Of a stretch of 6,438 bases of DNA, positions 5,457-6,438 are shown piece after piece. The notes under the pieces were generated by a model that had not been told where the DNA came from, ran no database searches, and saw nothing but the letters and a program-made list of their open reading frames with translations. Made by a program: the position numbers and the translations under genes. The stretch covers positions 1 to 6,438 of the forward strand of contig JAEZKH010000508.1 in NCBI GenBank assembly GCA_023415515.1, in the 5' to 3' direction. Source of the DNA: Actinomycetes bacterium. GTDB lineage: Bacteria; Actinomycetota; Actinomycetes; Mycobacteriales; Mycobacteriaceae. The first letter of the stretch is position 1; each line of letters starts with the position of its first letter.

Positions 5457-6438
5457 ATGACCATCCGCACCGCACTTCTGGCCGCAGCCGCGCTTATGGC
5501 CGCGCCGACCTTCGCGCAGGATCGGCCAGCCGTCCCGGTGAAACCGGAAGTGCCGGAGATTCCGCCGCCTACGATATCGGTGACACGGCATAGCGGCACG
5601 TTCGGCGGTACGCGCATCGCCTACCGGGCCACGGCGGGCGAGACGTATCTCAAGGACAAGGATGGCAAGCCGCTCGCGGCGATCACTTCGTACAGCTACG
5701 TCAAGGAAGGGCCGGTCGATCCCCGGCGGCCGGTGACGTTCCTGTGGAACGGCGGGCCAGGATCGGGATCGCTGTGGCTGCACATGGGCGCGTTCGGGCC
5801 GAAGCGGGTCGTGGTGCCGTCGGATGCGCGCGATGATGGCGCGCCGCCCTTTCCGTTCGTCGACAATGCTGAATCTCAGCTCGACGTGACCGACCTGGAG
5901 TTCATCGATCCGGTCGGCACGGGCTTCAGCCGCGCGCTCGGCAAGACCGATCCCAAGGATTATTGGGGCGTCACCAAGGATGCCAAGTCCATGGCCGACT
6001 TCATCCGGCTGTGGCTGAACGCGAACGGCCGCTGGAACGCGCCCAAGTTCATTGGCGGCGAAAGCTACGGCACCACCCGGTCGGCAGCCGTGATCAACGA
6101 ACTCGAGGGCGCCGGCTTCACCGACGTCTCGGTGAACGGGATCATCCTCATCTCCTCGATCCTCGACTTTAGTGTCGCGGCCGATACGCCGGGGAACGAG
6201 CTTGGCTATGTGACCAACCTGCCGTCGATGGCGGCAACCGCTTGGTATCACAACAAGGTCGCCAACCGCCCGGCAACCGTCGAGGAGTTCGTCGCCGAGG
6301 CGAAGGCCTTTGCGATCGGCCCCTATGCCTCTGCACTCCTCAAGGGAAATGCGCTGACCGCCGAAGAACGCCAGCAGGTCCTGCCGCAGTTGTCGCGCTA
6401 TACCGGTGTCTCCCAGGATTACCTCGCTCGCGCTGACC
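5457..6438 (+). CDS. Secreted serine carboxypeptidase-like protein, peptidase family S10; 3' end outside window
   Basis: S10 enzymes are alpha/beta-hydrolase serine carboxypeptidases that remove C-terminal residues from peptides. The frame is open from this ATG to the window edge: 327 codons, perhaps two thirds of a typical bacterial member. Residues 1-20 form a signal peptide: a short N-region with Arg4, an Ala/Leu-rich core, then TFA before a Gln, a standard signal peptidase I site. This points to export, to the periplasm in a Gram-negative cell. Family motifs follow in order: FLWNGGPGSGS (96-106), the oxyanion-hole region; DPVGTGFS (151-158); and GGESYG (200-205) with nucleophile Ser203. 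The catalytic Asp and His would lie beyond the window. The ATG fits the signal peptide, but its Shine-Dalgarno is weak. Codon use (about 19 A/T-ending of the first 100; TAT in 6 of 11 Tyr) differs from accD4 and matches the start of katG. The motif style suggests a sphingomonad; S10 is unusual in mycobacteria. It is divergent from katG with 217 bases between. Confidence 0.88.
   Translation, partial: MTIRTALLAAAALMAAPTFAQDRPAVPVKPEVPEIPPPTISVTRHSGTFGGTRIAYRATAGETYLKDKDGKPLAAITSYSYVKEGPVDPRRPVTFLWNGGPGSGSLWLHMGAFGPKRVVVPSDARDDGAPPFPFVDNAESQLDVTDLEFIDPVGTGFSRALGKTDPKDYWGVTKDAKSMADFIRLWLNANGRWNAPKFIGGESYGTTRSAAVINELEGAGFTDVSVNGIILISSILDFSVAADTPGNELGYVTNLPSMAATAWYHNKVANRPATVEEFVAEAKAFAIGPYASALLKGNALTAEERQQVLPQLSRYTGVSQDYLARAD

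Noticed and set aside
5346..6251. A 301-codon open frame on the minus strand across the S10 gene
   Set aside because: It is antisense to a frame with a signal peptide and three S10 motifs, and has shadow-like composition and no recognisable domain.

Overview
The window joins two kinds of DNA. Positions 1 to about 4,800 look like a high-GC actinobacterium of the mycolic-acid group, most likely Mycobacterium or a relative. This rests on the 3' end of pks13 (the mycolic acid condensing polyketide synthase) overlapping accD4 (a carboxyltransferase subunit), the conserved end of the fadD32-pks13-accD4 locus. Positions from about 4,900 to the end look like an alphaproteobacterium, most like a sphingomonad. 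The evidence there is a secreted serine carypeptidase of family S10 with a Gram-negative type signal peptide, and codon use richer in A/T-ending codons.

Layout: (1) 2-1423 (+), the C-terminal part of Pks13, with a proline-rich linker, an ACP-like segment without an obvious phosphopantetheine serine, and a complete thioesterase with its triad; (2) 1420-2973 (+), complete accD4, overlapping pks13 by 4 bases; (3) 2981-3026, a strong hairpin that can serve as terminator for both converging genes; (4) 3035-5239 (-), complete katG catalase-peroxidase, 734 aa; (5) 5240-5456, a 217-base divergent intergenic region with a candidate katG promoter and three small perfect dyads; (6) 5457 to the window end (+), the first 327 codons of the S10 peptidase.

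Pks13 and AccD4 act together. The AccD4-containing acyl-CoA carboxylase activates a long-chain acyl-CoA by alpha-carboxylation. Pks13 condenses it with the meromycolate chain, and its thioesterase releases the product onto trehalose. KatG is a separate oxidative-stress enzyme, and the S10 peptidase is an unrelated exported protease.

The most notable observation is inside katG. Its first 100 or so codons resemble the S10 gene in codon use, and the rest resembles accD4/pks13. The change lies near the highly conserved haem-pocket region (about 4777-4936). The frame is intact and all catalytic residues are present. The window is therefore either a chimeric assembly joined through conserved katG sequence, or a natural hybrid katG made by inter-phylum recombination. 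From sequence alone I favour the assembly explanation. I saw no mobile elements, tRNA genes, CRISPR arrays or unknown multi-gene system.
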